From: Actinomycetes bacterium
Lineage (GTDB): Bacteria; Actinomycetota; Acidimicrobiia; IMCC26256; PALSA-610
Assembly (NCBI GenBank): GCA_025463905.1
Contig: JAODBJ010000127.1
Span: forward strand, 1-36,584
Direction of reading: 5' to 3'
DNA length: 36,584 nt
The notes beneath the pieces were generated by a model. The model was not told where the DNA came from, did not search any database, and saw nothing but the letters and a program-made list of their open reading frames with translations. How positions within the stretch are numbered: the stretch's first letter is position 1; every line of letters begins with the position of its first letter. A program made the position numbers and the translations under genes. This document shows, piece by piece, positions 1 through 8,046 of the stretch.

Positions 1-13
1 GCCGCGAGAACCG

Positions 14-550
14 CTAGCTCCCGCGGACGATGGCGGCTTGCCAGGGGCTTTCGGGCCAGCCGTCTTTGCGGCCCCGGCCTACGTGCACGCGGTGCAGGTA
101 GGTCACGACGTCTTCGGGGTCGTGACCGAGACGCACGAGCGCCGCACCGAGCACTGTGCCGGCGCGCCCCCGGCCGCCCATGCAGTGCACGACGACGCCG
201 ATGCCGGCCTCGACGTTCTCGACGACCGCATCCACCGCGGCCCGCACGCGCTCGCGCTCACCGTCAGGGTCGGACGGCGTGCCGCCGTTGTAGAGGTCTT
301 GCAGCCTGACGGCCGTGTACGAGAGCGGCGCCGGGTCGTAGCGGGGTTCGTCGTCGGTGAGGCAGACGACGTGGCCCACGCCTTCGGCTGCGAGGGCCGG
401 CCAGTCGACCCGCCCTGGGTACGCCATCCCGGCGAGGGCGACGGGCTCGAGCGCCACCCAGTAGAAGTCGGCGGGTACGGCGAGGTCGCCGAGAAAGCCG
501 ACGATCGACCCGGGGGGCACGAGCCGCAACGCCGGTGGCCGCATCACCAT
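14..550 (-). CDS. Dual-specificity/tyrosine phosphatase-like protein
   Basis: The product is 178 residues and probably a small cysteine-dependent protein phosphatase. The signature C-x5-R loop is visible as HCMGGRGRAGT near residue 124: Cys nucleophile, phosphate-binding Arg, then Thr. An Asp-rich stretch upstream (near CLTDDEPRYD) may hold the general acid. The length fits a single-domain DSP/CDKN3-like phosphatase. No signal peptide or membrane segment is seen, so it is probably cytosolic. It starts 36 nt after the GGDEF-EAL gene on the same strand and has no clear ribosome binding site, so it is probably co-transcribed with that gene. The start may be the first or second ATG (550 or 544). 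The fold call rests on the motif; the substrate is unknown and could be a phosphoprotein or a phospholipid. Confidence 0.75.
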   Translation of the reverse strand: MVMRPPALRLVPPGSIVGFLGDLAVPADFYWVALEPVALAGMAYPGRVDWPALAAEGVGHVVCLTDDEPRYDPAPLSYTAVRLQDLYNGGTPSDPDGERERVRAAVDAVVENVEAGIGVVVHCMGGRGRAGTVLGAALVRLGHDPEDVVTYLHRVHVGRGRKDGWPESPWQAAIVRGS

Positions 551-586
551 GAGGCGACGGACCGTAGCCGACGAACCTTCGGCCCC

Positions 587-3205
587 TCAGCGACCTTCGT
601 TGACCGCGCGCTTGAACTCGACGACGTTGTGGTCGCTGATCGGCGCGGCCTCGTGGCCCGCCAGCCACGCATCGAACGCGTCGGCGGGGAGCGGGCGGCT
701 GAGGAAGTAGCCCTGCATGTCGTGGCAGGCGTAGGAGCGCAGCCGCTGCACGGTGACCTCGTTCTCCACCCCTTCGGCGATCACCCGTAGCCCGAGGCTG
801 CGGCCGAGGTCGATGGTGGAGCGCACGATGGCGTCGTCGTCGTCGTTGGTGGCCATGTGCAGCACGAACGACTTGTCGACCTTGATGATGTCGACGGGCA
901 GCGATCGCAGCGAGACGAGCGACGAGAACCCGGTGCCGAAGTCGTCGATCGCGATCTTCACTCCGAGCGCGCTGAGCTCGCGCAGCACGCCTGAGCAGCG
1001 TTCGGGGTCCGACATCAGCTGGCTCTCGGTCACTTCGAGCGTCAGCGCCTCGGCGGGCATGCCCGCCACCACGAGCAGGTCGGCGACTTTGCGGGGGAGG
1101 TCGGCGTCGACCAGGTCGCGGGTCGACACGTTGACCGACACCGAGAGGTTGTGGCCGGCCTCGGCCCATGCGGCCCGCCGCCGGAGCGACGCGATCAACA
1201 CGTACATGGTGAGCGGCCGGATGAGGCCGGTGTGCTCCGCGACCGGGATGAACTCGTCGGGCGGGAGCATGCCGCGGGTGGGGTGATTCCAGCGGACGAG
1301 CGCCTCGGCGCCGCGCACCTGGCCGGTGCTCAGGTCGACGACCGGCTGGTAGTAGACCTCGAGATGCTTGTTGTTGATCGCTTCGCGCAATTCGGCGGCG
1401 AGGGCGAGGCGTTCGGCGCTGTTGTGGTCGCGGCCGGGGGAGTACACCTGGCAACTGGTGTGCGTGTCTTTCGCGGTGTACATCGCGACGTCGGCCCGTT
1501 GCAGCAGGGTGGCGGCGTCCTGCCCGTGGTGGGGGAACATCGCGATGCCGATGCTGCCGTTGACCTCGAGGGTCAGGCCGCCGATCGCGTACGGCTGGGC
1601 CACCCCGGCGAGCAACTCTTCGGCCTTGGCGCGGGCCACTTCGGGACCGGCGACGGCGGGCAGCAGGAGCGCGAACTCGTCGCCGCCGAGGCGGGCGACG
1701 GTGTCGGTTTCGCGCAGGTCGCCCACGAGGCGAGCCGCGACCTCGCACAGGAGCCGGTCACCGCTCGGGTGGCCGAGAGTGTCGTTCACTTCCTTGAAGC
1801 GATCGAGGTCGAGCAGCAGGACCGCGACCGAATCGCCAGCGGCCCGGGCGTGCGCGATCGCGTCGTCGAGGTGCTCCGAAAAGGATTGGCGGTTCGGCAG
1901 ACCGGTGAGCGAGTCGTGGAGCGCCTGGAACTCGCGTTCGGCGGCTTCGAAACGCAGTTCGTCGACGAGCCGGCCGTTCTGGAGCGACACGCTGGCGTGG
2001 TTCGCGAGCGTCTGGAACAGGCGCAGATCGTCTCCGTTGAAGGTGTCGATCTCGATGAATCGGTCGGCCACGAGCAGCAGGCCGACGATCCGGCTGTCCG
2101 CCATGAGCGGTGCGGCGATCAGTTCTCGTATGCCGTCACGGTCGAGGCGGGCCCGCATGGCGTCGTCGTCGCGCAGGTTGCGGGCGACGAGGACGGCTTC
2201 GCCGCGTTCGAGCACACGCTGCCAGAGCACGTCGTCGGCGTCGAGGTCGTAGTCACGGCGCACGGGCGGACCGTCGCCGTCGAGTCTCACGATCATGCCG
2301 GTGTCGCCGTCGCCCCGAAGGATGATTTCGGCCCGTTCTGCTCGCAGGAGTTCGCGGGCTTCGTGGAGCACCGCGCCCGTCACGTCGTCGCTCGCGAGCG
2401 ATCCGCTCACGACTCGGGTGAACTGCTGGAGCAGCTCGAGGCTTCGGTAGCGGTCGTGCAGCGCGGCGTAGGAGCGATACGAGACGAACAGCGCCGCGGC
2501 GATCGCGGTGAACAGCACCGCGGCGCGCCCGTCGTGCCAGATCACCTCGACGGCGAGGAGTCCGAGTGACGCGTTCGCGAGGGCGAACAGCACGCCCGAG
2601 AAGACCACGAACATGGCGTTGCGGCCGTCGAAGGTGCCGCGGTACAGGAAGATCGCGAGCGTCACGAGTGCGGCGCCCATGGCGTCGATGGTGATGGTCG
2701 CGCAGACCGCGGCAAGCCAGGCCCGGGGCGAAAGCGGCTGTGCGTTGCCCAGCACGATGCGGAAGATCGCGTACCCGGTGAGGGTCTCCGTGCAGAGCAT
2801 CGAGAGGTTGAAGAGGAGTTTGATGCCGCGCTGGCGGCGGTGGAACACGAGCGCCGCACCGGAGCCGACGGCGTTCACGATGAGCAGGCGGAGCGGGTTC
2901 AGGAAGAACAGCCCGAGCACTACCGGGATCTCGTTCAACGAGAGGGTGTGCGTTTCGCGCTTGAGGTGCAGGTGCACCACGAAGATCTCGCTCAGCGCGA
3001 ACAGCCCGGCGAAAACGGGCCACGGGATGTGGAACGGCGGCCGGACCGGGTGCTGGTGCGTGACGACGCCGACCCACAGCAGGATCGCACCCAGCACGAG
3101 AGCGATGCTGCACAGGACGATGCCCGCCGACCCGCCGGCGCGTGACGACGCAACGGGTGTCTCCGACTCGTAGGCCGGCGCGGTGGTGGGGGTGGAAGGC
3201 TGCAT
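587..3205 (-). CDS. Membrane GAF-GGDEF-EAL cyclic-di-GMP turnover protein
   Basis: The product is 872 residues. Residues about 25-250 form a hydrophobic multi-pass membrane sensor; a GAF domain follows at about 265-405, GGDEF at about 430-590 and EAL at about 605-850. The cyclase motif is intact (RLGGDEF near residue 507) and is preceded by RETD, an RxxD product-inhibition site at the canonical 5-residue distance. The phosphodiesterase half keeps EALVR, the Asn of VNVS, IDDFGTGFSS, IKVDKSF, AEGVE and QGYFLSRP, so both activities look possible. The family makes cyclic-di-GMP from GTP and hydrolyses it to pGpG. The ATG at 3205 has no convincing Shine-Dalgarno sequence, and only 33 nt separate it from a strong hairpin upstream, so how it is transcribed is unclear. 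Confidence 0.93.
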   Translation of the reverse strand: MQPSTPTTAPAYESETPVASSRAGGSAGIVLCSIALVLGAILLWVGVVTHQHPVRPPFHIPWPVFAGLFALSEIFVVHLHLKRETHTLSLNEIPVVLGLFFLNPLRLLIVNAVGSGAALVFHRRQRGIKLLFNLSMLCTETLTGYAIFRIVLGNAQPLSPRAWLAAVCATITIDAMGAALVTLAIFLYRGTFDGRNAMFVVFSGVLFALANASLGLLAVEVIWHDGRAAVLFTAIAAALFVSYRSYAALHDRYRSLELLQQFTRVVSGSLASDDVTGAVLHEARELLRAERAEIILRGDGDTGMIVRLDGDGPPVRRDYDLDADDVLWQRVLERGEAVLVARNLRDDDAMRARLDRDGIRELIAAPLMADSRIVGLLLVADRFIEIDTFNGDDLRLFQTLANHASVSLQNGRLVDELRFEAAEREFQALHDSLTGLPNRQSFSEHLDDAIAHARAAGDSVAVLLLDLDRFKEVNDTLGHPSGDRLLCEVAARLVGDLRETDTVARLGGDEFALLLPAVAGPEVARAKAEELLAGVAQPYAIGGLTLEVNGSIGIAMFPHHGQDAATLLQRADVAMYTAKDTHTSCQVYSPGRDHNSAERLALAAELREAINNKHLEVYYQPVVDLSTGQVRGAEALVRWNHPTRGMLPPDEFIPVAEHTGLIRPLTMYVLIASLRRRAAWAEAGHNLSVSVNVSTRDLVDADLPRKVADLLVVAGMPAEALTLEVTESQLMSDPERCSGVLRELSALGVKIAIDDFGTGFSSLVSLRSLPVDIIKVDKSFVLHMATNDDDDAIVRSTIDLGRSLGLRVIAEGVENEVTVQRLRSYACHDMQGYFLSRPLPADAFDAWLAGHEAAPISDHNVVEFKRAVNEGR

Positions 3206-3238
3206 CGCGTTGCTTGGTCGTGAAGGGTTTCGGACGCG

Positions 3239-3271
3239 AACAGGCCCGCCCTAAGCGGGGGCGGGCCTGTT
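3239..3271 (-). terminator. Intrinsic terminator-like hairpin after the subtilase gene
   Basis: A perfect 12-bp inverted repeat (3239-3250 and 3260-3271) encloses a 9-nt loop and begins about 60 nt after the subtilase stop codon. The arms are GC-rich, AACAGGCCCGCC in the minus-strand sense. The U tract on the minus strand is short, so termination may be imperfect. It also lies just upstream of the next minus-strand gene and should insulate that gene from the protease transcript. Confidence 0.6.
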
Positions 3272-3332
3272 TGTGACATTCCTCACGGCACTTACTCGGC
3301 GCTTGACCGGGTTACCCGCGCGCGAGCACCAG

Positions 3333-5024
3333 TTATCCCCACTCGTTTCCCGACCACGACGAGCCAGACCAGCTACGTCCCGACCAACTTCGTCCGGACC
3401 AGCTCCGCCCCAACCATGTGCTCCCGGTCCAGGTGCTGCCCGACCAGGTGTTCCCGAGCCACAAATCGCCGGTCCACGTTGACCCGTTCCAGCTGGCCGC
3501 GCTCCAGGTGGAGCCGTCCCAGACGTTCCCGAAGATGTCGACCTCGCCCGAAAGTACGGCGCCGTTGCTGTCGACAAGGTGGTAACTGCCGCGGCTGGCG
3601 TCGATGGACCCGAGGCCGTTCGCGAGAGGCCAGGACTGGGCGGCGGGGTTCGCACTGCGCAGCAGGTCGCGAGCGTCGTCGGCGGCGCCGTTCACGTCGA
3701 TGCTTCGCGCGCCCTGGTCGAGGAGCACGCCTTTGTCGGTGCGCAGTTGCCGGCCGCTCGTTGTGAACGCGTCCTTCACCTGGTCGGGGGTGAGTTGTGG
3801 GTACTGCTGCAGGAGAAGTGCTGCTGCGCCGGACACGACGGCGGTTGCTTGCGAGGTGCCGCTGCCGCGGAAGTACCGGTCGCCCTGACGGGCGAGGGGG
3901 TACTGCTGGTCGAGGGTGGAGCCCGGCGCGCGCAGACCCACCACGCCGACGCCGGGCGCCATGAAGTCGGGGCGGCGGGAAATGTCACCGCGGCTGGAGA
4001 AGTTGGCGATCACGTCGTCGCTGGGCGAGCGCGTTCCCTTGTTGTCCGACGCGCCGACGGCCATCACGTACGGGTCGTAGGCCGGGTCGTCGAGCTTGGC
4101 CGTGCCGAAGCCGGTGTTGCCGGCCGACACCACCACCACGATGCCCTTGCGCCACGCGGCTTCCGCGGCGTAGGTGAGGGGATCGGCGACGTAGTCCTGC
4201 ACGCCGTCGGTGCCGAACGACAGGTTCAGTATCCGGATGTTGCGGCCGCCGTCGTGGGCGTGCTGCACGACCCAGTCGATGCCAGCGATGACCTGCGAGA
4301 CGTCGGTGGCGCCGTCGGCTGCGCCTACCTTCACGTTCACGAGGCGGGCGCCGGGGGCGATGCCCGTGAACCGTTTCGCATTCTGGCTGTCCAAGCCCCC
4401 CAACCCACCCAAGCCAACGGGGAGGTTCGGGTCGCGCCCGGCGATCAGGCTCGCCATCGCGGTGCCGTGGCCGTAGGCGTCGACACCCGCGGTGTCAGGG
4501 CCCAGGGCGTCGAACGAGAGGTCGGGACCGTTCACGTACTGACCGGTGAGTCCCGTGACGGGTGCGATGCCGGTGTCGAGAAGGGCGACGTCGATCCCGC
4601 GGCCCGTGACGCCCCGCTGCCAGAGGTCGCCGGCGTTGATGTTCTGTGCGATCGCGTACGGCGAGCCGAGCTGCTGCATCGGGTCGTCGGCATTCGGCGT
4701 CAGGCTCGGCAGGAGCGAATCCATATGGACGGACGCGTCGGTGGTGACTGCCTGCACGACGGGCGACGCTGCAAGCGACGGCAGCGCGTCCGCGGGGACG
4801 TCGGCCGCGAAGCCGCCGATGATGCCGAGGTGAAGCGTGATGTTGCCGCCCAGGTCTTCGACGAGGGTTTCGGCCGGGGAGACGTTGCCGGCCGTTGCCC
4901 GTACGACCACGCCGATCGGCCGGCTGCGGGCTACCGCGCCGGCGGCCGTGGGCATGAGCGCGACGGGGACGGCCGCGAGGATCGCGGCCGCTACGAGGCG
5001 ACGGTGGGAGTGGCTCCCGTCCAT
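3333..5024 (-). CDS. Secreted subtilisin-like (S8) serine protease with tryptophan-repeat tail
   Basis: The product is 563 residues. Residues 1-30 are a signal peptide: basic RRL, hydrophobic core, AAGAVA cleavage region. A propeptide-like region follows at about 35-100. The S8 catalytic triad is present: Asp in VALLDTGIAPV (about 150), His in YGHGTAMASLIAG (about 190) and Ser in GSGTSQATAVVSG (about 390). An oxyanion Asn is plausible in SAGNTG. The last 62 residues are pentapeptide repeats with Trp every fifth position (listed separately). The likely role is extracellular or wall-attached proteolysis after propeptide removal. The ATG at 5024 has GAGAGG a few nt upstream. It is preceded by a structured leader and followed by a hairpin terminator, so it is probably its own transcription unit. 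The substrate cannot be told. Confidence 0.95.
   Translation of the reverse strand: MDGSHSHRRLVAAAILAAVPVALMPTAAGAVARSRPIGVVVRATAGNVSPAETLVEDLGGNITLHLGIIGGFAADVPADALPSLAASPVVQAVTTDASVHMDSLLPSLTPNADDPMQQLGSPYAIAQNINAGDLWQRGVTGRGIDVALLDTGIAPVTGLTGQYVNGPDLSFDALGPDTAGVDAYGHGTAMASLIAGRDPNLPVGLGGLGGLDSQNAKRFTGIAPGARLVNVKVGAADGATDVSQVIAGIDWVVQHAHDGGRNIRILNLSFGTDGVQDYVADPLTYAAEAAWRKGIVVVVSAGNTGFGTAKLDDPAYDPYVMAVGASDNKGTRSPSDDVIANFSSRGDISRRPDFMAPGVGVVGLRAPGSTLDQQYPLARQGDRYFRGSGTSQATAVVSGAAALLLQQYPQLTPDQVKDAFTTSGRQLRTDKGVLLDQGARSIDVNGAADDARDLLRSANPAAQSWPLANGLGSIDASRGSYHLVDSNGAVLSGEVDIFGNVWDGSTWSAASWNGSTWTGDLWLGNTWSGSTWTGSTWLGRSWSGRSWSGRSWSGSSWSGNEWG
3336..3521 (-). repeat. Twelve W-x-G-x-x pentapeptide repeats in the subtilase C terminus
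   Basis: The final 62 residues of the protease read as twelve 5-residue units, each beginning with Trp (WDGST, WSAAS, WNGST, WTGDL, WLGNT, WSGST and so on), closed by WG. Position 3 is Gly in eleven units and position 5 is mostly Ser or Thr. At DNA level this is a degenerate 15-bp tandem array. The even Trp spacing suggests a stacked beta structure or an anchoring/ligand-binding tail; that function is inference. Confidence 0.93.
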
Positions 5025-5032
5025 GGGTTCCT

Positions 5033-5093
5033 CTCAGGGCTGGTGAGCGGAGGTTGCAGCGGGGGCTGCAAGTGCGATTATTCGCGCCCTGAG
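5033..5093 (-). promoter_or_regulatory. Structured 5' leader of the subtilase gene
   Basis: The minus-strand leader holds an 8-bp outer inverted repeat (GCCCTGAG complements, 5033-5040 and 5086-5093) enclosing an inner hairpin (TTGCAG/CTGCAA arms, 5054-5059 and 5066-5071). The 3' outer arm overlaps the GAG of the GAGAGG ribosome binding site, so pairing could hide it. I do not recognise a known riboswitch class. Confidence 0.35.
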
Positions 5094-5112
5094 TGGTGGC
5101 TACAACGGAAAC

Positions 5113-5133
5113 GATGACGTGGTGACGTTCATC
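5113..5133 (-). terminator. Weak terminator-like hairpin after the DUF4395 gene
   Basis: On the minus strand, GATG-A-ACGT and ACGTCATC can pair with a single bulge and a 4-nt loop, beginning inside the stop codon of the DUF4395 gene and followed by GTTTCCGTT. The stem is short and the T-run broken, so this is only a possible terminator. Confidence 0.3.
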
Positions 5134-5677
5134 ACACGCGGACGACGCCGTCCGGCTTTGCCGGCATGGCCGCGTCCGGCTTCGGCTCGCCTCGCCCCAA
5201 ACTGAGGTTGTTGCAACGTTCGCAGACCTCGTCGGGGATGACGCCTGCTTTCATCAGCAGCCCGAACAGCGCGCAGCCGAGGCAGAACGCGAACACCGAT
5301 TCCAGCGTCGCGGCGAACACGATCGCACCGACCAGCACGGACGCGATCACCGGCTGGTCGAACCCGAACCACACGATCACGGCCGCGAGTGACAGCGTTG
5401 CCCCGATCGCTTGCGCGAACCGTTTCGGGGGGCCGGGCACGAATTTCGGCCGCAGTGGTAAGCGGGGCGTGACGACGGTTGTGACGAGCAGGCCGAGCGG
5501 GCTGAGCTTCGGGCCCGTAAGGACACGGGCTACGAAGCCGTAGGCGAGCAACGCGACCAGCCAGCGTTGCTGGAACGCGATCGCCATGACGGCCAGCACC
5601 ACGACGCCACCCGCGACCAGCCGGGCCGACACTTCGTTGACCGGATCGGGAAAGGTGAAGAGCGTTCGGAGTTTCAT
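5132..5677 (-). CDS. DUF4395 family membrane protein
   Basis: About 181 residues of mostly hydrophobic sequence. It matches my memory of DUF4395: an N-terminal FPDPVNE segment, a membrane pair around LVAGGVVVLAVMAIAF, the GPKLSPLG motif, the PPKRFAQAIG motif, then two more membrane segments ending in a Cys motif (FAFCLGCALFG). A cytosolic tail has a second Cys pair (CERC). The function of the family is not established; the paired cysteines could support redox or metal chemistry. I prefer the ATG at 5677 over an in-frame ATG at 5692, because GAGAGG lies 7 nt before the downstream one. It is divergent from the histidine-kinase operon, with 183 nt between, and upstream of the subtilase on the same strand. 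Confidence 0.85.
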   Translation of the reverse strand: MKLRTLFTFPDPVNEVSARLVAGGVVVLAVMAIAFQQRWLVALLAYGFVARVLTGPKLSPLGLLVTTVVTPRLPLRPKFVPGPPKRFAQAIGATLSLAAVIVWFGFDQPVIASVLVGAIVFAATLESVFAFCLGCALFGLLMKAGVIPDEVCERCNNLSLGRGEPKPDAAMPAKPDGVVRV

Positions 5678-5812
5678 TGCTACGCCTCTCAACTCACATC
5701 GCGTTGGAGTATTCCGGCGGGCACGGTCGCGCGGCGGAGAAGCGGTCGTCGGACCCGCGCCAAGACCTGGAAAGGTGCGAACGGGCGGCCGCTACGCAAA
5801 CAACACATCGGA

Positions 5813-5855
5813 TACGGTCGCCTCCAACGGGAGTGCCCGGGCGGGCGCCCGGAGG
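5813..5855 (+). promoter_or_regulatory. Possible promoter and SD-sequestering hairpin of the histidine-kinase operon
   Basis: TACGGT at 5813-5818 fits a TANNNT -10 box. Downstream, CCTCC (5821-5825) can pair with the GGAGG (5851-5855) that serves as ribosome binding site, and CCGGGC/GCCCGG (5837-5842 and 5847-5852) forms a competing inner hairpin. If transcription starts just after 5825, the CCTCC arm would be missing, so the regulatory idea depends on the true start site. Confidence 0.3.
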
Positions 5856-5860
5856 TGTGT

Positions 5861-7600
5861 TTGCAGCACGTCGACGTAACCGAGGTTCCTGCGTCGGAAC
5901 CCGGCGGCGCGACGGTGCGACCGCCGACGCTCGATACCGGCTCGACTCCGACGCACCCACGACGCCGAACGTTCATCGGGCTGCGGCGCGTCACGCTCGT
6001 CGTCATCACGCTCGCGCTCATCACCGTGGTGTCGACGACCGTGCTCATCGGCCATGTCGTCGCCGATAGCGAGCACCGTCAGTTGCAGCAGCGGGCTCGT
6101 GAAGCGTCGGTCGTGTTGCAGTCGCTCGTCGACCGGTTGGAAAGCCCGATGCGCACCGCCGCGGTCGTCATGCGCGGTATCGGCGCGAGTGACCAGATCT
6201 TCCAGCGTCTCGCGGGGCCCGTCAGCGGGCCCGGCAAGACTGTCGCGGCCGCGGCCCTGTTGCGGCTCGACCCACCGCGCGGGGCACCGAGGGTCGTCGC
6301 GCACACGGGTGGTGCGCTTGCGCTGAGCACCGCACCCGCTGCGAGTGGTCTCGGAACCGTCAACGGGCACCTCACGCTCGTCAACCTGCTCCAATCGCGC
6401 CTCGGCCACCGTCTGGGCCTCGTGCTCGGCCCGCCCGCAATGCCCGACGGCTACGCCGTGTACGCGGAGGTGCAGTTCCCGATACCGGGTGTGTCGTTGC
6501 GCGACGCAGAGGTGTTCTCCGACCTCGACTACGCCGTGTACGTCGGCTCCACGCCGCACAAGTCTTCGATGGTCTTTGGCACCGTCGACGCTGCGATCAC
6601 CGGTGAACGTACGACGGCGCGCGTGCCCGTGGGCAACAGCGAGTTTATCCTCGTCGCGAGCCCGCGCGGTCATCTCACGGGAGCGCTCGCGGCCGCGCTG
6701 CCATGGCTCGTGCTTGCGGTGGGGTTGATCGGAACTACGAGCGGTGCGGCCGCGCTCGAGGCGATCGGCAGGCGTCGCGACAGCGCGGTGAAGTTCGCGG
6801 GCGAACTGGCCGAGCGCTCGGCCGAGCTCATCTTGACCCAGGCCCAACTGGCCGAGCTCAACACGTCGCTCGAGCTCGCCGTCGAGGAACGCACGAGCGA
6901 ACTACGAGCCGCGAACCGTGAACTCGAGTCGTTCTCGTACGCGGTGGCGCACGACTTGCGGGCGCCGCTTCGCGCGATCGACGGCTTCAGTCTCGCGCTC
7001 GTCGAAGATTACGGCGATCTCCTCGACGAACAGGGCCGCCACTACGCGCAACGCGTCCGAGCCGCGACGGCGCGCATGGGTGAGCTGATCGACGACCTGC
7101 TCACGTTGTCGCGCGTGGCTCGCTCCGAACTTCAGCGCGAACCCGTCGATCTCTCGTCCGTGGCGCGCTCCGTACTCGCGCGTCTGGCCGAGGCCACGCC
7201 AGCACGTGTGGTCGACATCGTGGTGGTCGACGGTGCGACGGCGCGCGGCGATCCTCGCCTGTTGCGCATCGCGCTCGAGAACCTTCTCGGGAATGCGTGG
7301 AAGTTCTCGAGCACGAAACCGGTGGCACGTATTGAATTCGGCACCACTCGCGACGCCGGACGAAACGCATACTTCGTGCGCGACAACGGCGTCGGGTTCG
7401 ATTCCGAGTACGCGACCAAGCTCTTCAATCCCTTCCAACGTCTCCACTCGTCGGACGAGTTCGAGGGCAACGGGATCGGGCTCGCCACCGTGGCACGCGT
7501 CGTCTATCGCCACGGTGGACGCGTATGGGCCGAAGGCGCGATCGGTGAGGGCGCGACGTTCTACTTCACGACGGGCGATACCCGAGGAGGCGGAGCGTGA
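5861..7600 (+). CDS. Sensor histidine kinase with extracytoplasmic CHASE-like domain
   Basis: About 579 residues. A membrane segment at about 43-63 (VTLVVITLALITVV), an extracytoplasmic region resembling CHASE to about 260, and a second membrane segment near 275-295 are followed by a short coiled coil. The H-box is SYAVAHDLRAPLRAIDGF, with the phospho-accepting His near 362. The ATP-binding half shows the N box (ENLLGNAWKFS), G1 (VRDNGVGFD), an F box and G2 (GNGIGLATVARVV). It resembles the phytochrome-associated kinase group that pairs with Rcp1-type regulators. The start is uncertain: TTG at 5861 is 5 nt after GGAGG, while GTG at 5855 overlaps that site and GTG at 5915 lacks one. It overlaps the next gene by 4 nt (GTGA), so the two are translationally coupled. 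Confidence 0.9.
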   Translation: MQHVDVTEVPASEPGGATVRPPTLDTGSTPTHPRRRTFIGLRRVTLVVITLALITVVSTTVLIGHVVADSEHRQLQQRAREASVVLQSLVDRLESPMRTAAVVMRGIGASDQIFQRLAGPVSGPGKTVAAAALLRLDPPRGAPRVVAHTGGALALSTAPAASGLGTVNGHLTLVNLLQSRLGHRLGLVLGPPAMPDGYAVYAEVQFPIPGVSLRDAEVFSDLDYAVYVGSTPHKSSMVFGTVDAAITGERTTARVPVGNSEFILVASPRGHLTGALAAALPWLVLAVGLIGTTSGAAALEAIGRRRDSAVKFAGELAERSAELILTQAQLAELNTSLELAVEERTSELRAANRELESFSYAVAHDLRAPLRAIDGFSLALVEDYGDLLDEQGRHYAQRVRAATARMGELIDDLLTLSRVARSELQREPVDLSSVARSVLARLAEATPARVVDIVVVDGATARGDPRLLRIALENLLGNAWKFSSTKPVARIEFGTTRDAGRNAYFVRDNGVGFDSEYATKLFNPFQRLHSSDEFEGNGIGLATVARVVYRHGGRVWAEGAIGEGATFYFTTGDTRGGGA

Positions 7601-8046
7601 CCGCCACCTCCGAGCGACCGATTCTCGTCGTGGAAGACAACCCGGACGACATGGAACTCGCGCTGCGCGCGTTGCGGGAGCACGACGCCGGGCATCAGAT
7701 CGCGCTCGCACGCGACGGCGTCGAGGCTTCGGAGTTTCTGTTCGGTTCGAGCGAGCACGACGCGCGGGCGCTGCCGATCGTCGTGTTCCTCGATCTCAAC
7801 CTTCCGAAAGTGAGCGGTTTCGAAGTGCTTCGCCGCATTCGATCCCATGCCCGCACGAGGTTGCTCCCCGTCGTCGTGCTGACGTCGTCGCGAGAAGAGG
7901 AAGACATCGTGTCGAGCTACTCGCTCGGCGCAAACAGTTACGTTCGCAAGCCGGTCGATTACGTCGCGTTTCGCTCCGCCGTACATGCGCTCGGCGACTA
8001 TTGGCTCGCGCTCAATGAGGCTCCGCCCGAGGAGGACGACGAGTGA
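7597..8046 (+). CDS. Single-domain response regulator (Rcp1-like)
   Basis: 149 residues, one receiver domain with no output domain. The acidic pocket is VVEDNPDD, the phospho-accepting Asp lies in VVFLDLNLPK (about residue 63), the switch Thr/Ser region in VVVLTSSREEED, and the conserved Lys in VRKPVDY (about 117). The longer FLDLNLPKVSG loop and C-terminal extension are typical of regulators that partner phytochrome-type kinases. It starts with GTG overlapping the kinase stop and ends overlapping the start of the REC-PAS-GGDEF-EAL gene, each by 4 nt. It probably receives phosphate from the upstream kinase and passes it on or competes for it. Confidence 0.93.
   Translation: MTATSERPILVVEDNPDDMELALRALREHDAGHQIALARDGVEASEFLFGSSEHDARALPIVVFLDLNLPKVSGFEVLRRIRSHARTRLLPVVVLTSSREEEDIVSSYSLGANSYVRKPVDYVAFRSAVHALGDYWLALNEAPPEEDDE

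Noticed and set aside
264-1748. A 494-residue minus-strand frame inside the GGDEF-EAL gene, and similar long frames elsewhere
   Set aside because: They are Arg/Pro/Ala-rich shadows produced by high GC, with no recognisable domain, overlapping genes with clear motifs.
3206-3332. Cyclic-di-GMP riboswitch (GEMM) before the GGDEF-EAL gene
   Set aside because: I looked for its tetraloop and receptor motifs and saw only the simple 12-bp hairpin, which fits a terminator.
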